Origin: an uncultured Asticcacaulis sp. | GTDB taxonomy: Bacteria > Pseudomonadota > Alphaproteobacteria > Caulobacterales > Caulobacteraceae | Assembly: GCA_946480125.1 (NCBI GenBank) | Contig: CAMLIY010000004.1 | Location: 1-44,527 of the forward strand | DNA length: 44,527 nucleotides | Reading direction: 5' to 3' | Shown here: piece after piece, positions 25,442 through 32,879 of the stretch | Position numbering within the stretch: position 1 is the first letter of the stretch | Layout: each line of letters begins with the position of its first letter | Program-made: the position numbers and the translations under genes | Notes under the pieces: model-generated | Database searches by the model: none | What the model was told of the DNA's origin: nothing | Seen by the model: only the letters and a program-made list of their open reading frames with translations

Positions 25442-26553
25442 TGGTCTGGAACTGGCAACTCGAAGACTGGCCCAATTTTAAATGGGACAGGGAACGACAT
25501 GCAAGGTCCGAAAGGGCCTTTATCGAGAGAGCTGGTGTTGTCATTGGCAGCGCGAAGCACCTAATCGAGCCTGATAGACAAAAACTTAGCATTGAACTCC
25601 TGAGTCACGAAGCCGTAGACACCTCCGCAATAGAAGGTGAGATGTTGGACCGCGACAGCATACAGTCCTCCATCCAACGCCAGCTTGGCGTCTCCATGGG
25701 GCGGCGCAAGGCATCGCCAGCAGAATCAGGTATCGCCGAAATGATGGTGGACCTCTATCGTTCCCTGGCCGCCCCATTGACCGAAGACGACCTATTTCGG
25801 TGGCACCGGATGGTATCGAACGGTCGCTCCGACCTCATCGATATTGGACGCTATCGGTCGGATAGGGAACCCATGCAGATCGTTTCAGGGGCTATCTATG
25901 AACCAAAGGTACACTTCGAGGCGCCCCCCTCCGAACGCATTCAATCGGAGATGACCCGATTTCTGGCGTGGTTTGCCTCAACTTCGCCGGCAGGCGGCAA
26001 CGGGATGTCGGCCGTTACGCGTGCAGCTATCACCCATCTCTGGTTTGAAAGCATACACCCTTTCGAAGACGGGAATGGCCGCATTGGTCGTGCAATCGCG
26101 GAGAAAGCTCTAGCGCAAGGGTTGACGACGCCTGTCATCACGGGCCTGGCCGGGACGCTCCTTAAGAACCGCAAAGGGTATTATGCCGCTCTTGAACAGG
26201 CCAGTCGCACGCTGGAAATTGACAGTTGGGTTTCCTGGTTTGCGGATCATACGCTTTTGGCACAAGCACGTCTCACAGCTCTCGTGGATTTCACGCTTGC
26301 GAAAGCGCGGCTTCTAAACAGCCTAAGGGGCAAGCTCAATCTCCGGCAGGAGAAAGCTCTTTTGCGCATGTTCGACGCCGGGCCCGATGGCTTTCTGGGC
26401 GGTTTAAGCGCGGCAAATTACATATCGATCACCGGCACGCCTACGGCTACGACAACTCGCGATCTGACGGAGCTTGTCGCATTGGGTGCCCTTGTTCGCC
26501 AGGGTGAACGCAAATCCACTCGATATTTCCTAAACCTCGCAACCGCCCCGTAG
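25441..26553 (+). CDS. Fic-domain AMP-transferase with N-terminal inhibitory motif
   Basis: Fic enzymes transfer AMP or related groups to target proteins. The 370-residue protein has the intact catalytic motif HPFEDGNGRIGR at residues 206-217 and an N-terminal DUF4172-type region with the inhibitory (S/T)xxxE(G/N) motif TSAIEG at 61-66, placing it in the class with intramolecular inhibition. The C-terminal 70 residues resemble a winged helix (LRQEKALLRMFDAGPDGFLGG, TTTRDLTELVALGALVRQGE). It is a single gene behind its own inverted-repeat operator and appears more AT-rich in places than its neighbours, suggesting a cargo gene inserted in the leading region. Confidence 0.93.
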   Translation: MVWNWQLEDWPNFKWDRERHARSERAFIERAGVVIGSAKHLIEPDRQKLSIELLSHEAVDTSAIEGEMLDRDSIQSSIQRQLGVSMGRRKASPAESGIAEMMVDLYRSLAAPLTEDDLFRWHRMVSNGRSDLIDIGRYRSDREPMQIVSGAIYEPKVHFEAPPSERIQSEMTRFLAWFASTSPAGGNGMSAVTRAAITHLWFESIHPFEDGNGRIGRAIAEKALAQGLTTPVITGLAGTLLKNRKGYYAALEQASRTLEIDSWVSWFADHTLLAQARLTALVDFTLAKARLLNSLRGKLNLRQEKALLRMFDAGPDGFLGGLSAANYISITGTPTATTTRDLTELVALGALVRQGERKSTRYFLNLATAP

Positions 26554-26870
26554 GCCCAACTCTGATAAAATCGACGGCCAACAGTTGAGACTGCGATCTT
26601 GCTGAGCCAGTCGGCCGGTTCGCAATCGCGTGTTTCATTTCACTACATGTGAACCCTAACCCCCTCCAGCGAGCCAGGCGGGAGTCACTCGATCAAGGAT
26701 GCGGACGTTAGGCCGTCCTGCGTCCGCCGCAAGGGCTGTGCCCTTCTCCACTCCGTTTCGACCCTTCGGGTGCAGCGCGCCGCTTCGGCCGGCCAAGGAC
26801 GTCGCATGATCGCGGTGAAGCCGCGGCCCGATGGGGATGGGCCCCAAGGGTGAACATCATGGAGACTAAA
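26554..26870 (+). other. Hairpin-rich leader before ssb
   Basis: A 317-base non-coding stretch before ssb. Its second half is very GC-rich and foldable: GCGGACG/CGTCCGC (26701-26707 and 26721-26727), AAGGGC-TGT-GCCCTT (26731-26745), ACCC-TTC-GGGT (26761-26771), and GGGGATGGGCCCC further on. The stretch AAGGGCTGTGCCCTTCTCCA followed by GACCCTTCGGGTGCAGCGC is of a type I recall before plasmid establishment genes. No protein-like ORF is present. A structured leader or single-strand promoter is possible. Confidence 0.5.
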
Positions 26871-27284
26871 ATGAACAACGTCGTAAACCTGATTGGCCGC
26901 CTGGGTGACAAACCAACCTGCCGCACCCTCAATGACGGTGCCCGCGTCGCCAACTTCTCGATCGCTACGGATGACGGCTACAAAGATCGCGATGGCAAAT
27001 GGGTGGACCGCACCACCTGGCATCGGGTCACCGTCTGGGGCGATAAGCGTGTCGACTACATCGAAAAGCACTACGGCAAGGGTGATCTCGTTCAGTTCTC
27101 AGGCCGTCTGAGCTATAGCCAGTCCGAAAGCAATGGCGTCAAGTACAACAATGCCGAACTGACCGGCAGCACCTCACTCCTGGCCTCGGTCAATCGCGCT
27201 GAAACCGAGACGAAACAGAAGTCCAGCCAGCGCAGGAAAGTGACTGAACCTCAACACGACCTCGACGATGAAATTCCGTTCTGA
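26871..27284 (+). CDS. ssb: Single-stranded DNA-binding protein
   Basis: Coats single-stranded DNA, here probably the entering T-strand. The 137-residue protein has the OB-fold core NVVNLIGRLGDKPTCRTLNDGARVANFSIAT, WVDRTTWHRVTVWGDK and KGDLVQFSGRLSYSQ, and ends in the acidic tail DDEIPF that recruits partner proteins. ATG 26871 is chosen because GGAG lies six bases upstream; an in-frame GTG at 26850 is less likely. It is the closest recognisable leading-type gene to oriT apart from small genes and incC-korB. Confidence 0.96.
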   Translation: MNNVVNLIGRLGDKPTCRTLNDGARVANFSIATDDGYKDRDGKWVDRTTWHRVTVWGDKRVDYIEKHYGKGDLVQFSGRLSYSQSESNGVKYNNAELTGSTSLLASVNRAETETKQKSSQRRKVTEPQHDLDDEIPF

Positions 27285-27297
27285 GCCCGATAACCCG

Positions 27298-27317
27298 CCC
27301 TCCGGTTCGCCGGAGGG
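27298..27317 (+). terminator. Hairpin after ssb, weak terminator
   Basis: CCCTCCGG (27298-27305) and CCGGAGGG (27310-27317) around a stable TTCG tetraloop, 14 bases after the ssb stop. The following ATTCCTTCT is only weakly T-rich, so termination may be partial. Confidence 0.6.
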
Positions 27318-27344
27318 ATTCCTTCTGTGCTATGGGTTAGGGTC

Positions 27345-27650
27345 ATGTGTAAGGTTTTGAACAAACATCGAGACGGCGTGCCGACCGGCGCAATCTACAT
27401 CGGCCGGGGATCTAAATGGGGGAATCCCTTTGTCATCGGACGCGATGGTGATCGCGCGGCCGTCGTCGAAAAGCATGAACGCTGGCTGGCGGGTCAACGT
27501 GGGCTGTTGCAAGCGATTGACGCGTTGCAGGGGTATGACCTCGTCTGTTTCTGCGCTCCGGCCAGCTGTCATGGTGATGTGCTTTTGCAACTGGCCAATG
27601 CGTCACGGGACGAGCGGATTGCCTGGTGGCGCTCCATGAAGGCGGCTTAG
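27345..27650 (+). CDS. DUF4326 protein
   Basis: A 101-residue protein of the DUF4326 family: IYIGRGSKWGNPFVIGRDGDRAAVVEKHERWL, followed by LQGYDLVCFCAPASCHGDVLLQLAN. The CFCAPxxCHGD pattern is the family signature. ATG 27345 is preferred over upstream alternatives because it starts at the conserved N-terminus; the ribosome site is weak. The family is common on plasmids and phages and has no established activity; the conserved Cys and His residues hint at metal or nucleotide handling. Confidence 0.85.
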   Translation: MCKVLNKHRDGVPTGAIYIGRGSKWGNPFVIGRDGDRAAVVEKHERWLAGQRGLLQAIDALQGYDLVCFCAPASCHGDVLLQLANASRDERIAWWRSMKAA

Positions 27651-27934
27651 CAGGAAGAACGGCGCCTCGGCCAGATGCGTTGGCATCGGCTTTCGGCGCC
27701 GCGCATCCACGCCTGCGGCTTAGGATGGCCGCCCGCCCGCTGCGCTAGACGCAGGCGCGACGATGTGAGGCGCGTCCTGACATCCCACCTTACCAAGCAC
27801 CCCGATCCGTCAACGGATTCGCCTTTTTCCTCCATTCGGACCGCGCGCTGCCCGCGCAGTCCGTCTATCGGTGACCGATCGAGGCCCCGCTTGGTCGGTC
27901 GAATGTCTCAATCACGCTCACATGGAGATATTTT
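27651..27934 (+). other. Hairpin-rich non-coding leader
   Basis: A 284-base stretch, GC-rich in its first half. GGCGCC occurs at 27661-27666 and 27695-27700 as arms of a long hairpin, and CTGCG-CTAGA-CGCAG forms another at about 27740-27754. No protein-like frame is present. It precedes the 107-residue gene at 27935 in the same way as the leaders before ssb and the DUF2493 gene. Confidence 0.45.
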
Positions 27935-28258
27935 ATGCATAGTCGCCGAAACGATATTCTGACTGCCGTTTTTCAAACTCGTGGTCACGCTTTCCGAATT
28001 CTTGGGCGTAGCTCCGGCTGCCCGGAAATGGATGATATGACGCGTCAGTTCATTGCCGAAGATGTTCGTAGTCTGTCATGGACAGCGTTGAAGAAGCTTC
28101 GCGCCGATGCAGCGCTAGGAACGGCTGTTACCGAGAAGTGCAACGGCCTTTACGGCGCAGAATTCCATCTCGTACCCATTCGCCATGCTGTTTGGCGTAA
28201 AATGAACCGTTCGGTTACGCGCATCAACCGGTTGTGCGACCGCTGGCTGACAGGCTAA
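27935..28258 (+). CDS. Small basic hypothetical protein
   Basis: A 107-residue, Arg-rich product (MHSRRNDILTAVFQTRGHAF, TRQFIAEDVRSLSWTALKKLRADAALG, WRKMNRSVTRINRLCDRWLTG) with no recognised domain. The ATG follows TGGAG with good spacing. It is the last gene before the incC-korB operator and would be among the first genes to enter a recipient. A DNA-binding role is possible from its charge, but nothing more can be said. Confidence 0.65.
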   Translation: MHSRRNDILTAVFQTRGHAFRILGRSSGCPEMDDMTRQFIAEDVRSLSWTALKKLRADAALGTAVTEKCNGLYGAEFHLVPIRHAVWRKMNRSVTRINRLCDRWLTG

Positions 28259-28321
28259 GCGGGGAACAGAGAGGTAAGGGAGGGCCATCGCCATCCCAGT
28301 AAATCGCCACTTCCAGAATCG

Positions 28322-28380
28322 ACAAAATGCAATATCGCTTATACAAAGTTGCATAACGCTTAAGCGATATTGCATTTTGT
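28322..28380 (+). promoter_or_regulatory. Operator before incC-korB: perfect 20-bp inverted repeat
   Basis: The arms 28322-28341 and 28361-28380 are perfect 20-bp complements (half-site AATGCAATATCGCTTA) separated by 19 bp. The right arm plus spacer also holds CGCTTAAGCG at 28357-28366. TGCA recurs at 28328, 28350 and 28371, so the site is phased at 21-22 bp. About 31 bases match the virB operator, in the same orientation relative to transcription. It ends 13 bp before the incC start, where a bound protein would block transcription or initiation. Confidence 0.85.
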
Positions 28381-28393
28381 TAGTGGGGCGATC

Positions 28394-29212
28394 ATGAAAA
28401 CACTTGTGCTAGCCAATCAAAAAGGAGGCGTCGGCAAGAGCGCCATCGCAACCCAGCTTGCCCACTATATGCGTAGGCGCGGCTTCTCGGTCCTGGTCAT
28501 AGATCTGGACCACCAACAGAACACCTCGGCACCTTTGCGTCTGAACGGAAGCGTTCTCGAGGCGCCATTTTCTGCGACACGGTTATTCGAAGGCGGCGCC
28601 GACCTCTGGGCATTGGAAGGCACGTTCGCTCTGGTGCCCGGTGACGATGGCCTTTCATTGCTAGAACGCCAGCCGGACAAGCACAATCAGTACGCCGGCA
28701 ATCTCCGTGCCGCTCTCACAGGAGCGGGTAGATTTGACGCCTGCATCTTAGACACCAATCCCAATCCAGATATTCGTTATGCAGCGGCCCTTATCTGCGC
28801 CGACTATGTGCTGGCGCCGATCCAGCTGAACCAGGAAGCGGTGAACGGCATAGCAGGCCTTCTCAATCATCCCAAATACGGAATTGGGCGTATCAAAGCG
28901 GCGCTGAACCCGGGCCTCGAGTTCCTGGGCATTCTACCGAACCTTGTCGAACCAACGCCATTCCAACGCGCTAATCTGAGGGCCCTGATCGAACGGTTCG
29001 GCTCGCGGCTATTATCAGAGGAGGGGTCCGGCCAACGGCGTTTCGCGCATATTGCCAAACGATCAGCCGTGGCGGAGGCGCAGGCCGCCGGCGTTTTCCT
29101 CCCCGATCTGGCCAAGTCCAGTGCGCGCGAGGCCTGGCGTGAAATCAAACCGGTCTTCGACATGATCGTGAACCGCATGAACCTTCAAATAGCCACCGAG
29201 GCTTCGGCATGA
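28394..29212 (+). CDS. incC: IncC-like ParA ATPase
   Basis: Walker-type partition ATPase resembling IncC of IncP plasmids. The 272-residue protein starts MKTLVLANQKGGVGKSAIATQLAHY (deviant Walker A at the very N-terminus, as in IncC), followed by FSVLVIDLDHQQNTSAPL, FDACILDTNPNPDIRYAAALICADYVLAPIQL and FLGILPNLVEP. Unlike the other ParA in this window it has no N-terminal HTH. ATG 28394 follows a GGGG-type site; a TTG at 28370 is inside the operator and unlikely. It overlaps korB as ATGA. Confidence 0.88.
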   Translation: MKTLVLANQKGGVGKSAIATQLAHYMRRRGFSVLVIDLDHQQNTSAPLRLNGSVLEAPFSATRLFEGGADLWALEGTFALVPGDDGLSLLERQPDKHNQYAGNLRAALTGAGRFDACILDTNPNPDIRYAAALICADYVLAPIQLNQEAVNGIAGLLNHPKYGIGRIKAALNPGLEFLGILPNLVEPTPFQRANLRALIERFGSRLLSEEGSGQRRFAHIAKRSAVAEAQAAGVFLPDLAKSSAREAWREIKPVFDMIVNRMNLQIATEASA

Positions 29213-30132
29213 CGGTCTCTCTCATCGATCTTGGCGCTCTCGATGCACTCGATGGCCTGGACGGCGTGCCCATGGCCGGCAAACCCATTCTTTTGGATGT
29301 CGAGCTCATCCATGAAGACCCTGATCAGCCTCGCAAGGTATTTGATGACGCCAAGCTGTTGGAGTTCAGCGCCAGCGTTGCCGAAAGCGGTATCCGGGTT
29401 CCGATATCCGTCAAAACACATCCCTCGCTACACGGGCACTACATGCTCAATTTCGGCGCCCGTCGTCTTCGCGCTGCTATTTCCTGTGGGCTCAGGCAGG
29501 TGCCAGCCCTGATCGAAGAGCTGTTGACGGACTTCGATCAGGTCATAGAGAATCTGCAGCGCGCGGACCTGACGCCGATGGAGATGGCCCTCTTCATAGC
29601 CGACAAACAGAAAGAGGGAATGAAACCGTCCGAAATCGCGCGCCGACTCGGCTTAACACGATCGGCCATCAGCAAATACCTCGCCCTGGTCGATGCGCCA
29701 GCCGAGATTGAAGCCGTATATGCCGCAGGCCGGACCACGTCGCCAGATACGATCTATGATCTGCGGGCCGTCTTTAGCCGATGGCCGGCGGAGACGAAGG
29801 CATGGCTTGCCACCGACGTTGACGTGACCCGAAGATCGATCGACGCCTTCAAGCACAAGCTGGGCGTTGAAGGTCCAGACCTTCTGAACACAGCTGTCTC
29901 GACGAAGCCGCTATCGGACCCATTGGTTGTGCGCCGGCCCATCATTGTCATTCAGGTCTCAGATCGTATCGGCCAAATCGTTCTGACGCGTCGTGCTGTC
30001 AGCACTGATCACCTGCTGGTTAAATGGAATGATTCAGGCGAAGTCGAGGCAGTGCCGGTCTCGAGAGTGCATCTCGTCCGTCTCGACGATGCGAAACGAT
30101 ATGAGCCGGTCAATCGCGGGCTGCGGCAATGA
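29209..30132 (+). CDS. korB: KorB-like ParB/regulator
   Basis: ParB-family DNA-binding protein of the KorB type, which in IncP plasmids acts both in partition with IncC and as a global repressor of replication and transfer operons. The 307-residue sequence has the ParB N-domain (DQPRKVFDDAKLLEFSASV), the box ENLQRADLTPMEMALFIADKQ, a helix-turn-helix at about 138-168 (MKPSEIARRLGLTRSAISKYLALVDAP), TIYDLRAVFSRWPAETKAWL, and an SH3-like C-terminal domain (residues about 245-300) typical of KorB. Start and overlap with incC indicate coupling. It is the best candidate to bind the shared operator. Confidence 0.87.
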   Translation: MTVSLIDLGALDALDGLDGVPMAGKPILLDVELIHEDPDQPRKVFDDAKLLEFSASVAESGIRVPISVKTHPSLHGHYMLNFGARRLRAAISCGLRQVPALIEELLTDFDQVIENLQRADLTPMEMALFIADKQKEGMKPSEIARRLGLTRSAISKYLALVDAPAEIEAVYAAGRTTSPDTIYDLRAVFSRWPAETKAWLATDVDVTRRSIDAFKHKLGVEGPDLLNTAVSTKPLSDPLVVRRPIIVIQVSDRIGQIVLTRRAVSTDHLLVKWNDSGEVEAVPVSRVHLVRLDDAKRYEPVNRGLRQ

Positions 30133-30137
30133 CAGCG

Positions 30138-30215
30138 CCATCCAACTGTTTCGCATGCGAAATTATAGATGGATCAGTTTGTCTTGTAATGGTTTGGCAG
30201 GATAGGCCAAAGGCC
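30138..30215 (-). other. oriT: Candidate origin of transfer (oriT) with RP4-like nic
   Basis: In the 100 bp between korB and mobC, the minus strand reads CCTATCCTGCC at 30206-30196, matching the RP4/IncP nic core TATCCTG|C. The predicted nick is between 30198 and 30197 on the minus strand. Next to it are the perfect palindrome TTTCGCATGCGAAA (30149-30162) nested inside CCATC/GATGG arms (30138-30142 and 30168-30172), and the repeat GGCC-AAA-GGCC. Inverted repeats beside nic, directly upstream of mobC and the relaxase gene, are the expected oriT layout. Transfer would proceed leftward into the window. Confidence 0.75.
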
Positions 30216-30232
30216 GAAAGTGTATTACACAC

Positions 30233-30805
30233 ATGACGGTCAGACGAGAGAACGAGAAATCGGCACGCGCCAATAAGATCAGATCGACCACGCTCGTCGT
30301 CGATCTGAAAGATCTGAAGGCCCCATGGTCGGCCTGGTGCGCCATACAGAACCTGACGCCCAGTGAGGCCGTTCGGCGCGCCTTGGGTGAGGTTCTGCGC
30401 AGTGCCGGCGTCGTTCAAGGTACTGCTGGCCCCGGCAAGGCTTTGACGGAAGGCGAACGGAAGCGCATCGAACTTCGCGTGTCAGCAGATGAACTCGCCG
30501 CAATTGTATCGGCGGCGGCGAATGAGGGGATGAGCGTTCCGCGATGGATGCATGCCTTGCTTGCGGTCCATCTTCTTAAGCGAGCACAGTTCGGCGCGCC
30601 GGAGGTGGAGGCTCTGGTTAAATCGAGCCAGGCCCTCCTTGCCATTGGCCGCGGACTGAACCAGATCGTCCGTGAAATGCCTGGTGCGCCCTCGGTCTCG
30701 GAACTTAGCCTGGCACAAATCGCATTTCTCACCGATTTGATCAAAAGCCATACGAAAGAGGTCTCCCAGCTTCTCACGGCCAATGCGCGCCGGTGGACGT
30801 CGTGA
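30233..30805 (+). CDS. mobC: MobC relaxosome accessory protein
   Basis: Small DNA-binding protein that helps the relaxase open oriT. The 190-residue protein has a basic N-terminus and the MobC block ERKRIELRVSADELAAIVSAAANEGMSVPRWMHALLAVHLLK followed by FGAPEVEALVKSSQALLAIGRGLNQIVREM. The start lies 27 bp from the nic motif, without a clear ribosome site. It overlaps the relaxase gene by 13 bases. Confidence 0.88.
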   Translation: MTVRRENEKSARANKIRSTTLVVDLKDLKAPWSAWCAIQNLTPSEAVRRALGEVLRSAGVVQGTAGPGKALTEGERKRIELRVSADELAAIVSAAANEGMSVPRWMHALLAVHLLKRAQFGAPEVEALVKSSQALLAIGRGLNQIVREMPGAPSVSELSLAQIAFLTDLIKSHTKEVSQLLTANARRWTS

Positions 30806-31806
30806 GACTTCCAAAAGCCTATGTCGACGGTTTCCTCGTCGAGTGGGAGACCGGCGAATATGCGGCAGAGGTGCGAATGCTGGCACAGCGTTCCAAATCC
30901 TTGACGGTCGAGCTCGATGTTGGCCGAGGCAAGGTGGACCACGCGGTGTCTACGAGGGCTCAAGCCGTTCGCGAGAGGCTGGCGCGTACGCTCAAGCGCG
31001 TGCCCGAGGTCATGGTCAAGATTACCTCGTCCTGTAAGGGCATGCGCCAGATAGGAAAACATATCGACTATATCAGCCGAAAAGGTGAGCTGGAGCTGGA
31101 AGACCAGGATGGGTTCCTTTTGAAAGGCAGGAGTGAACTGCAAGACTTGAAGTCGGATTGGCGGATAAACGGCCCTGAAGAGATCGGCCCGACGAGTGAA
31201 CGTCGGGACACCTTCAACATCGTTTTTTCCATGCCGGCGCATACCGACGAGGTCAGCATGAAACGGGCTGTGCGCGCGTTCGCTGCCGCCGAGTTCGCAG
31301 GTCACTCCTATGTTTTCGCCTATCACACGCAGGCGACAGATCCAGATCCCAGTCCGCCGGCGCACCCCCATGTCCACCTTTCCGTAAAGGCTCAAGGACA
31401 TTCCGGCCGCCGGCTAAATCCGCGAAAAGCGGACCTTCAGCGTTGGCGAGAGGGCTTTGCTGCGCAGTTGCGTGCCCATGGCATTGAGGCGAACGCAACA
31501 AGTCGCCTGGCGCGGCTGAAGCGGGAGAGAGGAAGCAAGCGCTCAGTCCTGGCGATGTCAGAGCGAGGCGAAATCGCTATTGCCGCGAATGCAGGACGTA
31601 AAGACACAAAACAAGTTGCCCGCGCCCAGCAGTTGGAACGTGACCGTTTGGCCTATTATCAAATTGCCGCGGATACCCTGTCTAAATCGGAGGATCGAGA
31701 CGATCGGCGTTTAGCCGCGGCTTTGGCAGAGACCTTGCGCGATCGGGGTGAGGTAGGCGGCGATAAGACCGTGACGGACTTACCTTCGCGAGATCCACAC
31801 CGGTAA
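30793..31806 (+). CDS. MOBP-like relaxase/mobilisation nuclease
   Basis: Nicks oriT and pilots the T-strand. The 337-residue protein contains VKITSSCKGMRQIGKHIDYISRKG, where Tyr93 is the probable catalytic tyrosine. The metal-binding histidine motif HPHVHLSVKAQG is at residues 191-202, preceded by SYVFAYHTQATDPD. It lacks any C-terminal helicase or primase. The GTG start at 30793 overlaps mobC; a second GTG at 30802 forms a GTGA with the mobC stop. The RP4-like nic next door agrees with a MOBP assignment. No VirD4 coupling protein is in the window. Confidence 0.88.
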   Translation: MDVVRLPKAYVDGFLVEWETGEYAAEVRMLAQRSKSLTVELDVGRGKVDHAVSTRAQAVRERLARTLKRVPEVMVKITSSCKGMRQIGKHIDYISRKGELELEDQDGFLLKGRSELQDLKSDWRINGPEEIGPTSERRDTFNIVFSMPAHTDEVSMKRAVRAFAAAEFAGHSYVFAYHTQATDPDPSPPAHPHVHLSVKAQGHSGRRLNPRKADLQRWREGFAAQLRAHGIEANATSRLARLKRERGSKRSVLAMSERGEIAIAANAGRKDTKQVARAQQLERDRLAYYQIAADTLSKSEDRDDRRLAAALAETLRDRGEVGGDKTVTDLPSRDPHR

Positions 31807-31873
31807 TAGGGCGGATAGTTTAGAACCGTCTTTCACCGAATTGGACATTTTCAACGGATGGTGAAGATGGCGT

Positions 31874-32107
31874 CTATTCCTCGAGCGCGGCTTGATATCC
31901 TGCCGCGAAGGCTTCAGCGGGATCTTTGATATCTCGGGCCACGACGAAAATCAGGAACGCTACGCCGGCGGCGGACGCCGATAGAACACCTTTTTCGTCT
32001 TCAAAGACAAATCCTAGTCGCTGACATTCCGTCATTGTGCCGAGGCGCTCGATGAGCGCGTTTAAAGTGAGACCTGTTTCAAAGTCTATGGCGTTGCCGT
32101 TTGTCAT
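31874..32107 (-). CDS. Small hypothetical protein
   Basis: A 77-residue product (MTNGNAIDFETGLTLNALIERLGTMTECQRLGFVFEDEKG...GYQAALEE). It contains a hydrophobic stretch, AAGVAFLIFVVARDI, that could be a short membrane or core helix. It is divergent from the SRAP-like gene, with a LexA box 104 bp upstream of its start that might influence both. No family is recognised. Confidence 0.5.
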   Translation of the reverse strand: MTNGNAIDFETGLTLNALIERLGTMTECQRLGFVFEDEKGVLSASAAGVAFLIFVVARDIKDPAEAFAAGYQAALEE

Positions 32108-32210
32108 AGCCAGATCTTACCACGCGATGGCTTCGGCGCCAATTATGCGACCTGACAGCACACAGTTTGGGTAGATATGGAAACCAGGTCTTGACTCTCC
32201 GTGGCTTTGA

Positions 32211-32225
32211 GAACAAAAATAGAAC
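32211..32225. promoter_or_regulatory. LexA box before the SRAP-like gene
   Basis: GAAC-AAAAATA-GAAC, the complement of the alphaproteobacterial LexA consensus GTTC-N7-GTTC, with both tetramers exact. It lies in the divergent intergenic region, 116 bp before the SRAP-like start and 103 bp from the small minus-strand gene. Confidence 0.8.
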
Positions 32226-32341
32226 ATTCGTTTCCGTTAGTGCTCTTATGAAGTTGCTACGATTCAAACTGGAAACACGAGGTCTTTGCTGGATATCTGG
32301 CGGTGCCGCCGCCTTTTAGGCGACTTCTGAGAGAGGATAAT

Positions 32342-32872
32342 ATGTTGACCGGGAAGAAGGTCGAGGTATTCGCCAGGAACAGTCAGGGCTTACATGTTCT
32401 GAAAGAGATGCAATGGGGGTTTGTCCCACCCTATATTTCAATGCCGGAACTGTTCGAAGGCAAGTGCTTCCACGCGCGTGTCGAGACCGCGAACGACAAG
32501 TCGTATTTTACTGATGCGTGGCGCCGGAAATGGCGCTGCATTTTTCCGATGGAAGCGTTCCATCAAAAGGTAAAAGGCAAGAGCGATCTGTTCGGCACAT
32601 CTGTGCGAAATGCGAAACTGGCCATTCGACGAGCCGATGGCTTACCACTCGGTGTTGCGGGCCTCTATAGCGCGATTAAAACGGATAACGGCCTGTTCCT
32701 GTCAGCGGCCATGCTGACGCGCGATCCGGGGCCGCAAATGGCGAAAATCCATGACCGCGAGCCGGTCGTCATTGACCCAGCAGATTTTGCGGCATGGCTG
32801 GATGGTGCGGATAACTTGAATTTGGAAGCCCCTTGGGCGGACGATGCCTTTACTTATAAGCTGATCGCCTAG
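32342..32872 (+). CDS. SRAP-like protein lacking the N-terminal catalytic cysteine
   Basis: A 176-residue relative of SRAP (SOS response-associated peptidase/HMCES) proteins, which crosslink to abasic sites through Cys2. The usual first 30-40 residues with MC at the start are absent; the protein begins in the strand before MQWGFVPPY. The usual NARVET motif reads HARVET and the FxE active-site glutamate region reads MEAFHQKV, while the KIHDREPVVI histidine motif is kept. GAGAGGA precedes ATG 32342. No frame upstream encodes the missing part. It may be degenerate or have a changed activity. A LexA box lies upstream. Confidence 0.8.
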   Translation: MLTGKKVEVFARNSQGLHVLKEMQWGFVPPYISMPELFEGKCFHARVETANDKSYFTDAWRRKWRCIFPMEAFHQKVKGKSDLFGTSVRNAKLAIRRADGLPLGVAGLYSAIKTDNGLFLSAAMLTRDPGPQMAKIHDREPVVIDPADFAAWLDGADNLNLEAPWADDAFTYKLIA

Positions 32873-32879
32873 GGAAGAC

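Noticed and set aside
24409..26553. DUF2493 and Fic genes as a toxin-antitoxin pair
   Set aside because: They are separated by an independent operator-promoter, and the Fic protein has its own inhibitory motif, so no separate antitoxin is needed.
30149..30162. TTTCGCATGCGAAA as a KorB operator of the IncP type
   Set aside because: The half-site TTTCGC differs from TTTAGC and the site lies beside nic; it was kept as part of oriT, though a regulatory role is not excluded.
30415..31401. 328-codon minus-strand ORF opposite mobC and the relaxase
   Set aside because: Both opposite frames have clear family motifs; this one has none and no ribosome site.
32303..32341. Upstream extension of the SRAP-like gene
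   Set aside because: The extra residues do not supply the MC start or any SRAP motif, and the ribosome site favours 32342.
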